64,000 bases of DNA, taken from NCBI RefSeq assembly GCF_900156055.1, contig NZ_FTMQ01000001.1, positions 372,001 through 436,000 on the forward strand, in the 5' to 3' direction. The stretch is from Rhizobium sp. RU33A. Lineage in GTDB: Bacteria > Pseudomonadota > Alphaproteobacteria > Rhizobiales > Rhizobiaceae. A program made the position numbers and the translations under genes. Positions 18,482 to 28,930 of this stretch are shown here, piece after piece. Every line of letters starts with the position of its first letter. Position 1 is the first letter of the stretch. Below the pieces are notes generated by a model. It ran no database searches. It saw only the letters and a list, made by a program, of their open reading frames with translations, and was not told where the DNA came from.

Positions 18482-19279
18482 GTGATCAACTGGCTGAGGG
18501 TCGGGCTCTATCTGATCGTACTGCTCGTGGTCTCTGGCCTGCTGATCCCGGTCCAGCTTTTGGCACTGCGCTTCGACTGGCCGCTCCGCCGGCGTTTGCC
18601 GCGCCACTGGCATCGTCTGGCCCTCTGGTTCCTCGGCATCCGCGTCCATGGCCACGGCGCGCTCGACACCCGCCGCCCCCTGATGATCGCCGCCAATCAC
18701 GCTTCCTGGAAAGATATTCTCGTCCTCGGCTCACTCGCCGATGTCACCTTCATCGCAAAGACCGAGGTTGCCTCCTGGCCCGTCTTCGGCTTCCTGGCAA
18801 GGTTGCAGAAAACCATCTTCGTCGTGCGGGAAGAAAAGCGCCGAACCGGTGATCAGGTCAACGAGATCGCGGCCCGCATGGCCGATGGCGAAATCGTCGT
18901 GCTCTTCCCGGAAGGCACGACGTCCGATGGCAACCGTATCCTGGGCATCAAGTCCTCGCTCTTTGGGGCGGCCGCGGCCGCCCTGCCACCCGAAGACGAC
19001 GCGGTGGTGCATGTCCAGCCGGTCGCGATTGCCTATACCCGCGTCCAAGGCATGCCCATGGGCCGCTATCACCGTCCGATCGCTGGTTGGCCCGGCGATA
19101 TCGGCCTTGTGGAGCATCTGCTCGGCGTCCTGCGTGCAGGGGCCATCGATGTCGATGTCACCTTTGGCGAGACGGTGGAGTTCAAAAAGGGCGACAGCCG
19201 CAAGGCACTTGCCACCCGCATTGAGGAGCAGTTGCGCTCGATGCTGCTCGCCCATCTGCGCGGCCGTCACGGTCGCTGA
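18482..19279 (+). CDS. olsA: Lyso-ornithine lipid O-acyltransferase (PlsC family)
   Basis: Second step of ornithine-lipid synthesis: acylates the 3-hydroxyl of lyso-ornithine lipid; PlsC homologs do the same on lysophosphatidate. 265 residues, GTG start, N-terminal membrane helix about residues 8-27, the HX4D motif with H73 and D78 (NHASWKDILVLG) and FPEGT at 142-146 (LFPEGTTSDG). The position between mur and miaB, with olsB on the same chromosome arm, matches recalled S. meliloti olsA. Alternative: a general 1-acylglycerol-3-phosphate acyltransferase; sequence alone does not settle this. Confidence 0.83.
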   Translation: MINWLRVGLYLIVLLVVSGLLIPVQLLALRFDWPLRRRLPRHWHRLALWFLGIRVHGHGALDTRRPLMIAANHASWKDILVLGSLADVTFIAKTEVASWPVFGFLARLQKTIFVVREEKRRTGDQVNEIAARMADGEIVVLFPEGTTSDGNRILGIKSSLFGAAAAALPPEDDAVVHVQPVAIAYTRVQGMPMGRYHRPIAGWPGDIGLVEHLLGVLRAGAIDVDVTFGETVEFKKGDSRKALATRIEEQLRSMLLAHLRGRHGR

Positions 19280-19336
19280 GCCTTACAGACAATTTTTCGG
19301 TTTAATCGCGGCCCGAAAACCACTAAATAGCGCGCC

Positions 19337-20731
<1,395 letters not shown>

Positions 20732-20771
20732 AGTGAGGGCCTGAACCTGATCGCAACAGGAGCCTGATCGC

Positions 20772-21827
20772 TTGAACGCAACAGAAGTGGTTTCCTCACC
20801 CTCGCGCAATGTCCGCACAACTGCGACCGACGCCAATCACTTCATCTTGACGTTCGAGAACAACCGGCTTGCGAGCGAGCTCTTCGGTCAATTCGACCAG
20901 CATCTGAAACTTCTCGAGCAGCGCCTTCAGATCGAAGCCCGTGCGCGTGGCAATTCTGTCGCCATTACGGGCGAGTTGCAGGCCACCAACCAGGCCCGCC
21001 GTGCGCTTGATTTCCTCTACGCCCGCCTGCAGAGCGGCGGATCGGTCGACGCTTCTGACGTCGAAGGTGCGATCCGCATGGCGGTGGCCGCCGACGATCA
21101 GCTGTCTCTGCCGACAATGGAGCGCAAGGCCAAGCTCTCTATGGCCCAGATCTCCACGCGCAAAAAGACGATTGCCGCCCGCACCCCGACCCAGGACGCC
21201 TATATGCGCGCGCTCGAACGGTCGGAAATGGTCTTCGGTGTCGGCCCGGCCGGTACGGGTAAGACCTATCTCGCCGTTGCCCATGCGGCCCAGTTGCTGG
21301 AGCGCGGTGTGGTAGATCGTATCGTGCTGACCCGCCCGGCCGTCGAAGCCGGTGAGCGTCTGGGCTTTCTGCCCGGTGACATGAAGGAGAAGGTCGATCC
21401 GTATCTTCGCCCGCTCTATGACGCGCTCTACGATATGATCCCCGGCGACAAGGTCGAACGTGCCATCACCGCAGGCGTCATCGAAATTGCCCCTCTCGCC
21501 TTCATGCGCGGACGGACGCTCGCCAATGCCGCGATCATCCTCGACGAGGCGCAGAACACCACCTCGATGCAGATGAAGATGTTCCTCACCCGCCTCGGCG
21601 AGAACGGCCGCATGATCATCACCGGCGACCCGAGCCAGGTCGATCTGCCGCGCGGCGTGACCTCAGGGCTCGTCGAGGCCTTGCAGGTGCTGAAGGGCGT
21701 GGAGGGCGTGTCGGTCGTCCGCTTCAAGGATACGGATGTCGTGCGTCACCCGCTTGTCGGCCGCATCGTGCAGGCCTATGACGCCAAGTACAAGGTACAG
21801 GACGAGAGCGAGCAGAGCGAGCACTAG
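20772..21827 (+). CDS. phoH: PhoH-family ATPase (YbeZ)
   Basis: 351 residues, a cytoplasmic P-loop NTPase commonly paired with the RNase YbeY in rRNA processing. Walker A is GPAGTGKT at 158-165 and Walker B lies in NAAIILDEAQNTT near 254-266. A TTG start at 20772 is preferred because AGGAG (20758-20762) sits nine bases upstream and no closer ATG or GTG is in frame. ybeY follows after 21 bases. Confidence 0.93.
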   Translation: MNATEVVSSPSRNVRTTATDANHFILTFENNRLASELFGQFDQHLKLLEQRLQIEARARGNSVAITGELQATNQARRALDFLYARLQSGGSVDASDVEGAIRMAVAADDQLSLPTMERKAKLSMAQISTRKKTIAARTPTQDAYMRALERSEMVFGVGPAGTGKTYLAVAHAAQLLERGVVDRIVLTRPAVEAGERLGFLPGDMKEKVDPYLRPLYDALYDMIPGDKVERAITAGVIEIAPLAFMRGRTLANAAIILDEAQNTTSMQMKMFLTRLGENGRMIITGDPSQVDLPRGVTSGLVEALQVLKGVEGVSVVRFKDTDVVRHPLVGRIVQAYDAKYKVQDESEQSEH

Positions 21828-21848
21828 GGCCCGCTCTGCGATAAAACG

Positions 21849-22355
21849 ATGAGCCAGTTGGATATACAGATCGCCGTCGAGGCAGACGGTTGGGCAGACG
21901 AGGCAGCGTTGGAGGCTTTGGCCCTTCGCGTTCTTGGTGAAGCTGAACGCTATATGGCAGCGAACGAGAGCCAGCCCTTCCCGAAGCAACCGACCGAAGT
22001 TTCTCTCGTATTCGGTGACGACGATATGATCCGCGAGATCAACGCCGAATGGCGCGACAAGGACAAGCCGACCAACGTCCTGTCCTTCCCCGCCTTCCCG
22101 GTGACGCCCGGCAAGATGCCGGGGCCGATGCTCGGCGATATCATCATCGCCCGCGAGACGGTGGAGCGCGAGGCGGTCGATCTCGAAAAGAGTTTCGAGG
22201 ATCATTTGACCCATTTGATGGTTCATGGATTTCTGCATCTGTTCGGCTATGACCACATCGAAAATGATGATGCAGAGAAAATGGAATCGCTGGAGACTCG
22301 CATTCTGGCGAAACTTGGCCTATCTGACCCCTATGCGGGACAAGACCCGATCTGA
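21849..22355 (+). CDS. ybeY: Endoribonuclease YbeY
   Basis: Zinc-dependent endoribonuclease for 16S rRNA 3' maturation and ribosome quality control. 168 residues with the diagnostic metal motif H126-x3-H130-x5-H136 in HGFLHLFGYDH, and the upstream FGDDDMIREINAEWRDKDKP typical for the family. The gene lies between phoH and the CorC-like gene, the conserved order in alphaproteobacteria. corC starts 12 bases after the stop. Confidence 0.97.
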   Translation: MSQLDIQIAVEADGWADEAALEALALRVLGEAERYMAANESQPFPKQPTEVSLVFGDDDMIREINAEWRDKDKPTNVLSFPAFPVTPGKMPGPMLGDIIIARETVEREAVDLEKSFEDHLTHLMVHGFLHLFGYDHIENDDAEKMESLETRILAKLGLSDPYAGQDPI

Positions 22356-22367
22356 TAGTTTGGAACA

Positions 22368-23669
22368 ATGACCGATTTTGCGACAAGAACGGCCCCCGAG
22401 GCCAAAGAAAGCAACGAAGGATCGTCTTCGGACGAGGGCAGTAGTCCTACGCGAGCGGAAAGCTCGGCCCGACAACATCCTTCCTTCTGGGCCCGACTGG
22501 GCCGCATCCTGAAGCCGTCCTCCTCCACGAGCCTGCGCGAAGACCTGACGGTCGCCCTGAGCGCCGATGCCAGCCTCGGAGAGGCCTTCACGCCCGAAGA
22601 GCGGGCGATGCTCAACAACATTCTCCGCTTCCGCGAAGTCCGCGTTGAAGACATCATGGTCCCACGTGTCGATATCGAAGCTGTGGACCAGAGCGTGACC
22701 ATCGGCGAGTTGATGACCATCTTCGATGTATCCGGACGCTCGCGTATGCCCGTCTATGCCGACACGCTGGACGATCCGCGCGGCATGGTCCACATCCGTG
22801 ACCTGCTGTCCTACGTCACCAAGCAGGCCCGCAGTCGCAGGCGTGTAACGGCCAAGGCCGCCAACGGAGCGAACGGTGGCGAGAAGGCTGAAAAGACCGA
22901 AAAGGTCGAGAAGTCTGCCAAGCCGAAGATCGACTTTGATCTGGCCCGCATCGATCTCAGCAAAACGGTCGCCGAAGCCGGTATCATCCGCTCAATCCTT
23001 TTCGTGCCGCCCTCGATGCTGGCCTCCGACCTGATGAGCCGCATGCAGGCAGCACGCACCCAGATGGCGCTCGTGATCGACGAATATGGTGGCACCGACG
23101 GTCTCGTCAGCCACGAGGACATCGTCGAAATGGTCATCGGCGACATTGACGACGAACATGACGACGAAGAAGTCATGTTCAGCCGCGTCTCCGACGATGT
23201 CATTATCGCCGACGCACGCGTCGAACTGGAAGAGATCGCCGAAGCGATCGGTCCGGATTTTGACATTGCCGACCGGATCGAAGACGTCGACACGCTGGGT
23301 GGTCTGATCTTCTCGGCGCTCGGACGCATCCCGGCGCGTGGCGAAGTTGTCCAGGCTCTGCCCGGCTTCGAATTCCATATCCTGGATGCGGATCCGCGCC
23401 GCATCAAGCGCGTCCGTATCGGCCGCAAGCGGGCCGGCGCACGCCGTCGGTCAACTGCCAAGGGTGATGTGGAAGCTCGTGCGGACGAGGCTGCCGAGGC
23501 AAACGCCTCGAAGGCCACCGTTGCTCCATCGGGTGAGACTGCAGCGAAGTCGCGTACACGGGCGGCTGCCAAGCCGCGCGGAACGAAGGTCGAAACACCA
23601 CCCGTCGTCGAGCCTGCCCCGGAAGCCCCGTTGGCCGAGATGGAAAGCGCCGAGCGACCGTCAGTCTGA
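22368..23669 (+). CDS. CBS-domain CorC/HlyC-type protein
   Basis: 433 residues. After a Ser-rich start, two CBS motifs (VEDIMVPRVDIEAVDQS from about 91; ILFVPPSMLASDLMSRM from about 210) flank a Lys/Glu/Ala-rich insertion at roughly 157-187. A transporter-associated CorC_HlyC domain follows (about 267-345), then a basic Ala/Arg-rich tail of some 80 residues. Family members were called hemolysin C/TlyC or magnesium/cobalt efflux CorC; this one lacks a membrane domain. Neighbours ybeY and lnt are the usual ones. The insertion and tail are longer than in typical homologs of about 300 residues. Confidence 0.88.
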   Translation: MTDFATRTAPEAKESNEGSSSDEGSSPTRAESSARQHPSFWARLGRILKPSSSTSLREDLTVALSADASLGEAFTPEERAMLNNILRFREVRVEDIMVPRVDIEAVDQSVTIGELMTIFDVSGRSRMPVYADTLDDPRGMVHIRDLLSYVTKQARSRRRVTAKAANGANGGEKAEKTEKVEKSAKPKIDFDLARIDLSKTVAEAGIIRSILFVPPSMLASDLMSRMQAARTQMALVIDEYGGTDGLVSHEDIVEMVIGDIDDEHDDEEVMFSRVSDDVIIADARVELEEIAEAIGPDFDIADRIEDVDTLGGLIFSALGRIPARGEVVQALPGFEFHILDADPRRIKRVRIGRKRAGARRRSTAKGDVEARADEAAEANASKATVAPSGETAAKSRTRAAAKPRGTKVETPPVVEPAPEAPLAEMESAERPSV

Positions 23670-23676
23670 CGGTCGC
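23654..23676. repeat. Perfect 11-base inverted repeat over the corC-like stop codon
   Basis: GCGACCGTCAG-T-CTGACGGTCGC spans the TGA of the CBS-domain gene, with a one-base centre. No T-run follows, so it is not a standard terminator. In DNA it could bind a dimer; in RNA it could stabilise the 3' end or damp read-through into lnt. Confidence 0.5.
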
Positions 23677-23758
23677 CACCCTCGGCACCGAAAACCGCGA
23701 CATGGCCTGCGTTTTTTGGGAGACTGGCCACGACTGATTCGGGGCATAAGGGGTGGAC

Positions 23759-25348
23759 ATGCAGGCTTTGGCAGCGAGGATCCTGCTCATGTGGGGTCTC
23801 AGGCGGGCAGGGCTCGCGGTGCTCGCAGGTGCAATCGGGGCGCTCGCCCTGCCGCCCTTCGACATCTTCGCATCGATGTTCATTTCCTTCACGCTGCTGG
23901 TCTGGCTGCTGGACGGTGCGACCGGCAATGCCGATACGGGCAGGGCAGGGCTTTCGTCCTCCTTCTGGACGGGCTGGCTCTTTGGTCTAGGGTATTTTGT
24001 CTGTGGCCTCTGGTGGCTCGGAAACGCTCTGCTGCTGGAAGCGGACGAATTCGCCTGGGCAATCCCGCTTGCGGTTCTGGGCCTGCCCGCCGTGCTCGCC
24101 ATCTTCTATGGACTGGCCACGATGCTTGCACGTCTCGTCTGGTCGGATGGGATGGGCCGCATAGCAGCACTTGCTGCCGCCTTCGGCTTTGCCGAGTGGC
24201 TCCGCAGCTTCGTCGCGACCGGTTTCCCCTGGAATGCGATCGGCTATGCCGCCATGCCCGTCCCCTTGATGATGCAGTCGAGCCATGTGCTCGGCGTCCT
24301 CGCCATTACACCGCTGGCCGTCTTTGTCTTTGCAACTCCGGCACTCCTCGGCACGCGTCGCGGGGCGTGGCCCGGCTTGCTGCTGGCCGCGAGCCTTCTC
24401 AGCGCGCATCTGGGTTATGGCGCCTACCGTCTTTATGTCGCGCCGGTGTTTCCGACGGACAATACGCTCACTGTCCGCCTCGTGCAGCCATCGATCGATC
24501 AGTCGCAAAAGATGGAGAACACCGACCGCATCGGCATCTTCGAAAAGCACTTGGCGCTGACGGCTGCAGCACCGGAGGAAGGCAAGCCCCGGCCGGATGT
24601 GATCGTTTGGCCGGAAACCTCGGTCCCCTTCATCCTGACGGAAAACCCCGACGCTCTGACGCGCATCGGCGATGTGCTCGAGGGAGGACAGATCCTGCTG
24701 ACCGGCGCCGTCCGGGCCGAAGAGCGCGGCGCGGGCCAGATGCCGCTCTACTATAATTCCGTCTACATGATCGACGACAAGGGTCAGATCCTCGCCGCAA
24801 GCGACAAGGTTCACCTGACGCCCTTCGGAGAATACGTGCCCTATGAGAGCCTGTTGCGGGAATTCGGGATCGAGGAGCTGATCAGCCTGCCCGGCGGCTT
24901 CACCGCAGCCTCCAGCCGCACGCCTTTGAAACTTCCTTCAGGCCTCGGGCTCTATCCGTTGATCTGCTATGAGGCGATCTTTCCGGCGGAAATTGCGCCT
25001 GATCTCGCTGGCGCCAGTGTCATCCTGAACGTCACCAATGACGCCTGGTTCGGCGCAACCCCGGGCCCATACCAGCATTTTCTCCAGGCCCGCTTGCGTG
25101 CCGTAGAGACTGGCGTGCCGTTGATCCGGGTGGCCAATAACGGCATTTCCGCCGTGATTGACCCCTACGGACGCGTCATTGAGGGACTTTCTCTTGATGC
25201 CGTCGGAGCGTTGGATGCAACCTTCGGTGTAGAATCTGTCCCGAAAGAAAGTCCCCACAACCACAATTTAAACTTTTGGTTGGTGCTGGTGTCTATGAGC
25301 CTTTTGGCTGTAATTTCTAGTCTGGGTTTTATTAGGCGGACGAATTGA
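23759..25348 (+). CDS. lnt: Apolipoprotein N-acyltransferase
   Basis: Last step of lipoprotein maturation: it acylates the N-terminal Cys at the periplasmic face of the inner membrane. 529 residues from the ATG at 23759, spaced 5 bases from AGGGG; a GTG at 23753 would overlap that site. About seven to eight hydrophobic helices come first, then a nitrilase-like domain whose catalytic triad reads E286 (WPETS), K350 (KVHLTPFGEYVP) and C403 (LICYEAIFP). A terminal helix closes it. From memory, the ortholog next to phrR in Sinorhizobium medicae was named actA for acid tolerance. Confidence 0.96.
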   Translation: MQALAARILLMWGLRRAGLAVLAGAIGALALPPFDIFASMFISFTLLVWLLDGATGNADTGRAGLSSSFWTGWLFGLGYFVCGLWWLGNALLLEADEFAWAIPLAVLGLPAVLAIFYGLATMLARLVWSDGMGRIAALAAAFGFAEWLRSFVATGFPWNAIGYAAMPVPLMMQSSHVLGVLAITPLAVFVFATPALLGTRRGAWPGLLLAASLLSAHLGYGAYRLYVAPVFPTDNTLTVRLVQPSIDQSQKMENTDRIGIFEKHLALTAAAPEEGKPRPDVIVWPETSVPFILTENPDALTRIGDVLEGGQILLTGAVRAEERGAGQMPLYYNSVYMIDDKGQILAASDKVHLTPFGEYVPYESLLREFGIEELISLPGGFTAASSRTPLKLPSGLGLYPLICYEAIFPAEIAPDLAGASVILNVTNDAWFGATPGPYQHFLQARLRAVETGVPLIRVANNGISAVIDPYGRVIEGLSLDAVGALDATFGVESVPKESPHNHNLNFWLVLVSMSLLAVISSLGFIRRTN

Positions 25349-25496
25349 CCAAAAACCCCTAAAATTGCATAGTGGCTCAGACCGATAATCTGCAAGTATG
25401 CTGAAAGATCATCGATGGCGAGCACAACGTCTCGTTATGGTGTGGCGGGCAAGGGGTTATGGTCGCAACGCCAACAATTTTGTCAGGACGACATTA

Positions 25497-25913
25497 ATGA
25501 TCGAGAACAAGAAGAAGCCGAACCCGATTGACATCCATGTCGGAAGCCGGATTCGCCTTCGTCGTACGATGCTGGGCATGAGCCAGGAGAAGCTTGGTGA
25601 AAGCCTCGGGATCACCTTTCAGCAGATCCAGAAATATGAAAAGGGCACCAACCGCGTTGGTGCGAGCCGCCTTCAGAACATTTCCAACATTCTGACTGTG
25701 CCGGTATCCTTCTTCTTTGAAGATGCGCCAGGCGATCAGCCGTCGAACTCTGGCATGGCGGAAGCCTCCAGCTCGAATTATGTCGTCGACTTCCTGTCGT
25801 CCTCCGAAGGCCTGCAGCTCAACCGCGCCTTCGTGAAGATCGGCGACGCCAAGGTCCGTCGCAAGATCGTCGATCTGGTCAAGGCGCTGGCGGCCGAAGC
25901 TGACAGCGAGTGA
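25497..25913 (+). CDS. praR: XRE-family regulator PraR/PhrR
   Basis: 138 residues with an N-terminal helix-turn-helix (VGSRIRLRRTMLGMSQEKLG, then TFQQIQKYEKGTNRVGASRL) and a short alpha-helical C-terminus. The ATG at 25497 follows CAGGACG and matches the usual N-terminus MIENKKKPNPIDIHVG. Located between lnt and metK like S. medicae phrR (pH-regulated) and R. leguminosarum praR, a repressor of quorum-sensing and adhesin genes. The 148 bases before it carry no clear promoter. Target genes in this organism are unknown. Confidence 0.87.
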   Translation: MIENKKKPNPIDIHVGSRIRLRRTMLGMSQEKLGESLGITFQQIQKYEKGTNRVGASRLQNISNILTVPVSFFFEDAPGDQPSNSGMAEASSSNYVVDFLSSSEGLQLNRAFVKIGDAKVRRKIVDLVKALAAEADSE

Positions 25914-25937
25914 GCTGAATATACGCCTGACAAAGAG

Positions 25938-25961
25938 AGCGGCCGCAGGGCCGCTTTTTTT
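25938..25961 (+). terminator. Rho-independent terminator after praR
   Basis: Stem AGCGGCC/GGCCGCT with a GCAG loop (25938-25955), then an uninterrupted run of T through 25961. It isolates metK from the praR message. Confidence 0.92.
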
Positions 25962-25986
25962 ATGTCCGCAGAAGGAAAAATTTACT

Positions 25987-26008
25987 CACATAAAGATATA
26001 TTTATGTG
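25987..26008 (+). promoter_or_regulatory. 22-base AT-rich palindrome upstream of metK
   Basis: CACATAAA-GATATA-TTTATGTG pairs at 10 of 11 positions and lies 71 bases before the metK ATG, in a GC-rich genome where such a run is conspicuous. A weak promoter (TTGTCA 26018-26023, 17 bases, TAACGA 26041-26046) sits just downstream. AT-rich palindromes with a central GATAT are, as I recall, typical operators of ArsR-type SahR/SamR regulators of the SAM cycle. Regulator identity is an inference. No SAM riboswitch fold was recognised. Confidence 0.5.
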
Positions 26009-26078
26009 GTTGTGTCCTTGTCATCGGGTTTCGAACTGAGTAACGATGCCCGCCATCCATACTTTGAGGGGAATCCCG

Positions 26079-27317
26079 ATGCGTGCGAATTATCTTTTTA
26101 CCAGTGAGTCCGTATCCGAAGGTCATCCGGACAAGGTTTGTGACCGAATCTCCGACGAAATCGTCGACCTTGTTTATCGTGAAGCCGCCAAAACTGGCGT
26201 CGACCCCTGGACCGTACGCATCGCATGCGAAACGCTTGCCACCACCAATCGCGTCGTCATCGCCGGTGAAGTCCGCCTTCCACCGAGCCTGATGAAGACC
26301 GACAAGAATGGCAACGAGGTCATCAACCCCGCCAAGTTCAAATCCGCCGCCCGCAAGGCGATCCGCGACATCGGCTACGAGCAGGACGGTTTCCACTGGA
26401 AGACGGCCAAGATCGATGTGCTCCTGCATTCGCAGTCCGCGCACATCGCACAGGGCGTCGACAAGGCAGCCGACAGTTCCAACAGCGAAGGCGCTGGCGA
26501 CCAGGGCATCATGTTCGGTTACGCCTGCAAGGAAACGCCGGACCTGATGCCGGCCCCGATCTACTATTCGCACAAGATCCTTCAGACGCTTTCCACCGCT
26601 CGCAAGAAGGGCGAGGGCGATGTCGGCAAGCTCGGCCCCGACGCCAAGAGCCAGGTCACCGTCCGTTACGTCGACGGCAAGCCGGCCGAAGCCACCTCGA
26701 TCGTTCTCTCCACCCAGCATCTAGACGATAGCTGGGACTCCAAGAAGGTTCGCGAGGTCGTCGAGCCCTTCATCCGCGAAGCGCTGGGCGAATTGAAGAT
26801 TGCCGACGATTGCGCATGGTACATCAACCCGACCGGCAAGTTTGTCATCGGCGGCCCGGATGGTGACGCCGGCCTCACCGGCCGCAAGATCATCGTCGAC
26901 ACCTATGGCGGTGCGGCGCCGCATGGCGGCGGCGCTTTCTCCGGCAAGGACACGACCAAGGTTGACCGCTCGGCCGCTTACGCCGCCCGCTACCTCGCCA
27001 AGAACGTCGTCGCTGCCGGTCTCGCCGAGCGCTGCACGATCCAGATCTCCTATGCCATCGGCATTGCCCAGCCGCTGTCGATCTATGTCGACCTGCATGG
27101 CACCGGCACGGTGACCGAGGACGAGGTCGAAGCCGGCATCCGCAAGGTCATGGACTTGTCCCCGTCGGGCATTCGCCGCCATCTTGACCTGAACAAGCCG
27201 ATCTATGCTAAGACGTCGGCCTACGGCCATTTCGGCCGCAAGGCTGGCCGCGATGGTTCCTTCTCCTGGGAGAAGCTGGATCTGGTCAAGCCGCTCAAGG
27301 ATGCGATCAAGGCTTGA
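26079..27317 (+). CDS. metK: S-adenosylmethionine synthetase
   Basis: Makes SAM from methionine and ATP. 412 residues from the ATG at 26079, preceded by GAGGGG; an in-frame ATG at 26046 adds 11 unconserved residues. Conserved motifs include [20 protein letters not shown] (ATP and metal binding), [12 protein letters not shown] and the phosphate loop [16 protein letters not shown]. Alphaproteobacterial MetK is slightly longer than the E. coli enzyme, as here. trmB, itself a SAM-dependent methyltransferase, begins 5 bases after the stop. Confidence 0.98.
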   Translation: MRANYLFTSESVSEGHPDKVCDRISDEIVDLVYREAAKTGVDPWTVRIACETLATTNRVVIAGEVRLPPSLMKTDKNGNEVINPAKFKSAARKAIRDIGYEQDGFHWKTAKIDVLLHSQSAHIAQGVDKAADSSNSEGAGDQGIMFGYACKETPDLMPAPIYYSHKILQTLSTARKKGEGDVGKLGPDAKSQVTVRYVDGKPAEATSIVLSTQHLDDSWDSKKVREVVEPFIREALGELKIADDCAWYINPTGKFVIGGPDGDAGLTGRKIIVDTYGGAAPHGGGAFSGKDTTKVDRSAAYAARYLAKNVVAAGLAERCTIQISYAIGIAQPLSIYVDLHGTGTVTEDEVEAGIRKVMDLSPSGIRRHLDLNKPIYAKTSAYGHFGRKAGRDGSFSWEKLDLVKPLKDAIKA

Positions 27318-27322
27318 TCTGA

Positions 27323-28024
27323 ATGACGGAACAGGAACGCAGGACGAGGTCGACCGAAGCTTTCTTCGGTCGACGCAAGGGCAAGCCGTTGCGCGAGCAA
27401 CAGGTCGAGCGCATGGAAACCGTCCTGCCGGAACTGAAGGTCGACTTGGCATCGCAGGTGCCGGCCGACCTCAAGCCGCTCTTCCCTCTTCCTGTTGACA
27501 AGATCCGCCTCGAAATCGGCTTCGGGGGCGGTGAGCATCTGGTTCACCGTGCCCGGACCAATCCGACCACCGGCTTCATCGGCGTGGAGCCCTTCGTCAA
27601 CTCCATGGCGAAACTGCTCGCGGTCGTCGAGGCCGAGGGCCTGAAGAACATTCGCGTCTACGACGATGATGCCACGCAATTGCTGGACTGGCTGCCGGAA
27701 GGCCAGATCGATCAGATCGATCTCCTCTATGCCGATCCCTGGCCCAAGAAAAAGCATTGGAAGCGTCGCTTCGTCTCGCAGGTGAACCTACAACGCTTCC
27801 ACAAGGTCCTGAAGCCGGAAGGCATTTTCTGCTTCGCCTCTGACATCGACACTTACGTCAACTGGACGCTGCAGCACTGCCGCGATCATGGTGGGTTCGA
27901 ATGGACAGCTCGCAATGCGAGCGACTGGCTCACGCCCTATGATGGCTGGCCGGGGACGCGCTACGAAGCCAAGGCCCGGCGTGAAGGCCGGTCATCGGCC
28001 TATCTCACATTTCGCAAGCGCTGA
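27323..28024 (+). CDS. trmB: tRNA (guanine-N7-)-methyltransferase
   Basis: Forms m7G46 in tRNA. 233 residues with SAM-binding [16 protein letters not shown] (about 62-77), the family signature [18 protein letters not shown] near 135-152, and the C-terminal substrate loop [20 protein letters not shown]. Located directly after metK and probably expressed with it. Confidence 0.97.
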   Translation: MTEQERRTRSTEAFFGRRKGKPLREQQVERMETVLPELKVDLASQVPADLKPLFPLPVDKIRLEIGFGGGEHLVHRARTNPTTGFIGVEPFVNSMAKLLAVVEAEGLKNIRVYDDDATQLLDWLPEGQIDQIDLLYADPWPKKKHWKRRFVSQVNLQRFHKVLKPEGIFCFASDIDTYVNWTLQHCRDHGGFEWTARNASDWLTPYDGWPGTRYEAKARREGRSSAYLTFRKR

Positions 28025-28049
28025 TTCGCATCTCGGCGAGACGGACGGT

Positions 28050-28071
28050 CGCTGCACCTGTTAGTGCAGCG
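28050..28071. terminator. Hairpin between trmB and the DUF1150 gene
   Basis: Perfect eight-base stem CGCTGCAC/GTGCAGCG with a six-base loop that contains the DUF1150 stop codon (complement of TTA at 28061-28063). It sits between convergent genes and could end transcription from both sides, but neither strand has a T-run. Confidence 0.45.
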
Positions 28072-28318
28072 AAACAGTCTTCAGGTCGTCTTCTGCAGCC
28101 TTGAAAAAGGTGCTCGACCTGTTGTCGGTGAGCAGGATCGGCGTGCCGTCTGCGGCAAACAAAGCCCAGAGATCCAGCGTTGGATCGATTTCCGGGGCTT
28201 CCGGAAAGCAGCGGGACACTTCGTCTGATTTCATCTTCCTGATATAGCCCACTTCGCCGGCGCCGAGATGCGCCAGTTCGGATTTCGTCAGGCTGGATGA
28301 GGCTTCTTTGAGTAACAT
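28061..28318 (-). CDS. DUF1150 family small protein
   Basis: 85 residues, no membrane segment or metal motif. The central region (LGAGEVGYIRKMKSDEV) and the later LWALFAADGTPILLTDNR match the DUF1150 family, found next to Hsp20 genes in alphaproteobacteria; no molecular function is established. It is transcribed behind the Hsp20 gene with a gap of 49 bases, so the two likely share a heat-inducible message. Confidence 0.85.
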   Translation of the reverse strand: MLLKEASSSLTKSELAHLGAGEVGYIRKMKSDEVSRCFPEAPEIDPTLDLWALFAADGTPILLTDNRSSTFFKAAEDDLKTVSLH

Positions 28319-28367
28319 TCCGATCCTCCGCGTATGAGGGAGAGGCGGCAGAACATTGCCGCGAACT

Positions 28368-28790
28368 TCATTCTGCGGTGGAGATGTTAATTTTCCTTAC
28401 CAGATGCACGGGATCATGCTGGATGATCTCGATTGCCAGAAGGCCGTTTCTCAGCGAGGCCCCGGTCACTTCCATACCGTCCTCAATAGCAAAGACCCGC
28501 TGAAACTGACGTGAAGCAATGCCGCGGAAGAGATAATCCGCCTCCTCGCGTTCTGCCTGCTTGCCCCGGATCACGAGCTGCTTGGCCTCCACGCTGACAT
28601 CGAGTTCGTTTTCGTCAAAACCAGCCACGGCGAGCGTGACGCGCAGCCGTTCTACGCCCTTCTGCGGCGCCAGCCGCTCGATGTCGTAGGGCGGGTAGCC
28701 ATCGCTACCCCGTGGGCGCCGAAAGGCACTACCGTCCCCGGTGTCGAAGGTGATGATGAAGGCTTCGGATGGCAGTCTGTTGCGCGTCAT
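28368..28790 (-). CDS. Small heat-shock protein (Hsp20/IbpA type)
   Basis: 140-residue alpha-crystallin-domain chaperone that holds unfolded proteins. The start at 28790 has AGGGAATGG ahead of it. Family features are the IbpA-like early segment PPYDIERL, the crystallin core (VTLAVAGFDENELDVSVEAK, RGIASRQFQRVFAIEDGMEV) and AxLxNGLL-like ASLRNGLLAIEI. The usual C-terminal IxI tail is modified (KINISTAE). No ROSE or fourU thermosensor could be recognised by eye in the upstream 140 bases. Confidence 0.92.
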   Translation of the reverse strand: MTRNRLPSEAFIITFDTGDGSAFRRPRGSDGYPPYDIERLAPQKGVERLRVTLAVAGFDENELDVSVEAKQLVIRGKQAEREEADYLFRGIASRQFQRVFAIEDGMEVTGASLRNGLLAIEIIQHDPVHLVRKINISTAE

Positions 28791-28930
28791 TCCATTCCCT
28801 TGTGCAGTCCTGAAGGACTGTCGTCGTCTACCAAATATGGGAAATCGCACGGCCCACGACAAGCACTGTCTTGCTTGACAAAAGCGAACCCGCGTTCCAA
28901 GCCTCGGCCTTTCGACTTTAGGATTGCGCC

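Noticed and set aside
25914-26078. SAM riboswitch before metK
   Set aside because: I looked for SAM-I and SAM-II features; only a terminator for praR and the DNA palindrome were found, and no pseudoknot pairing ahead of the ribosome site.
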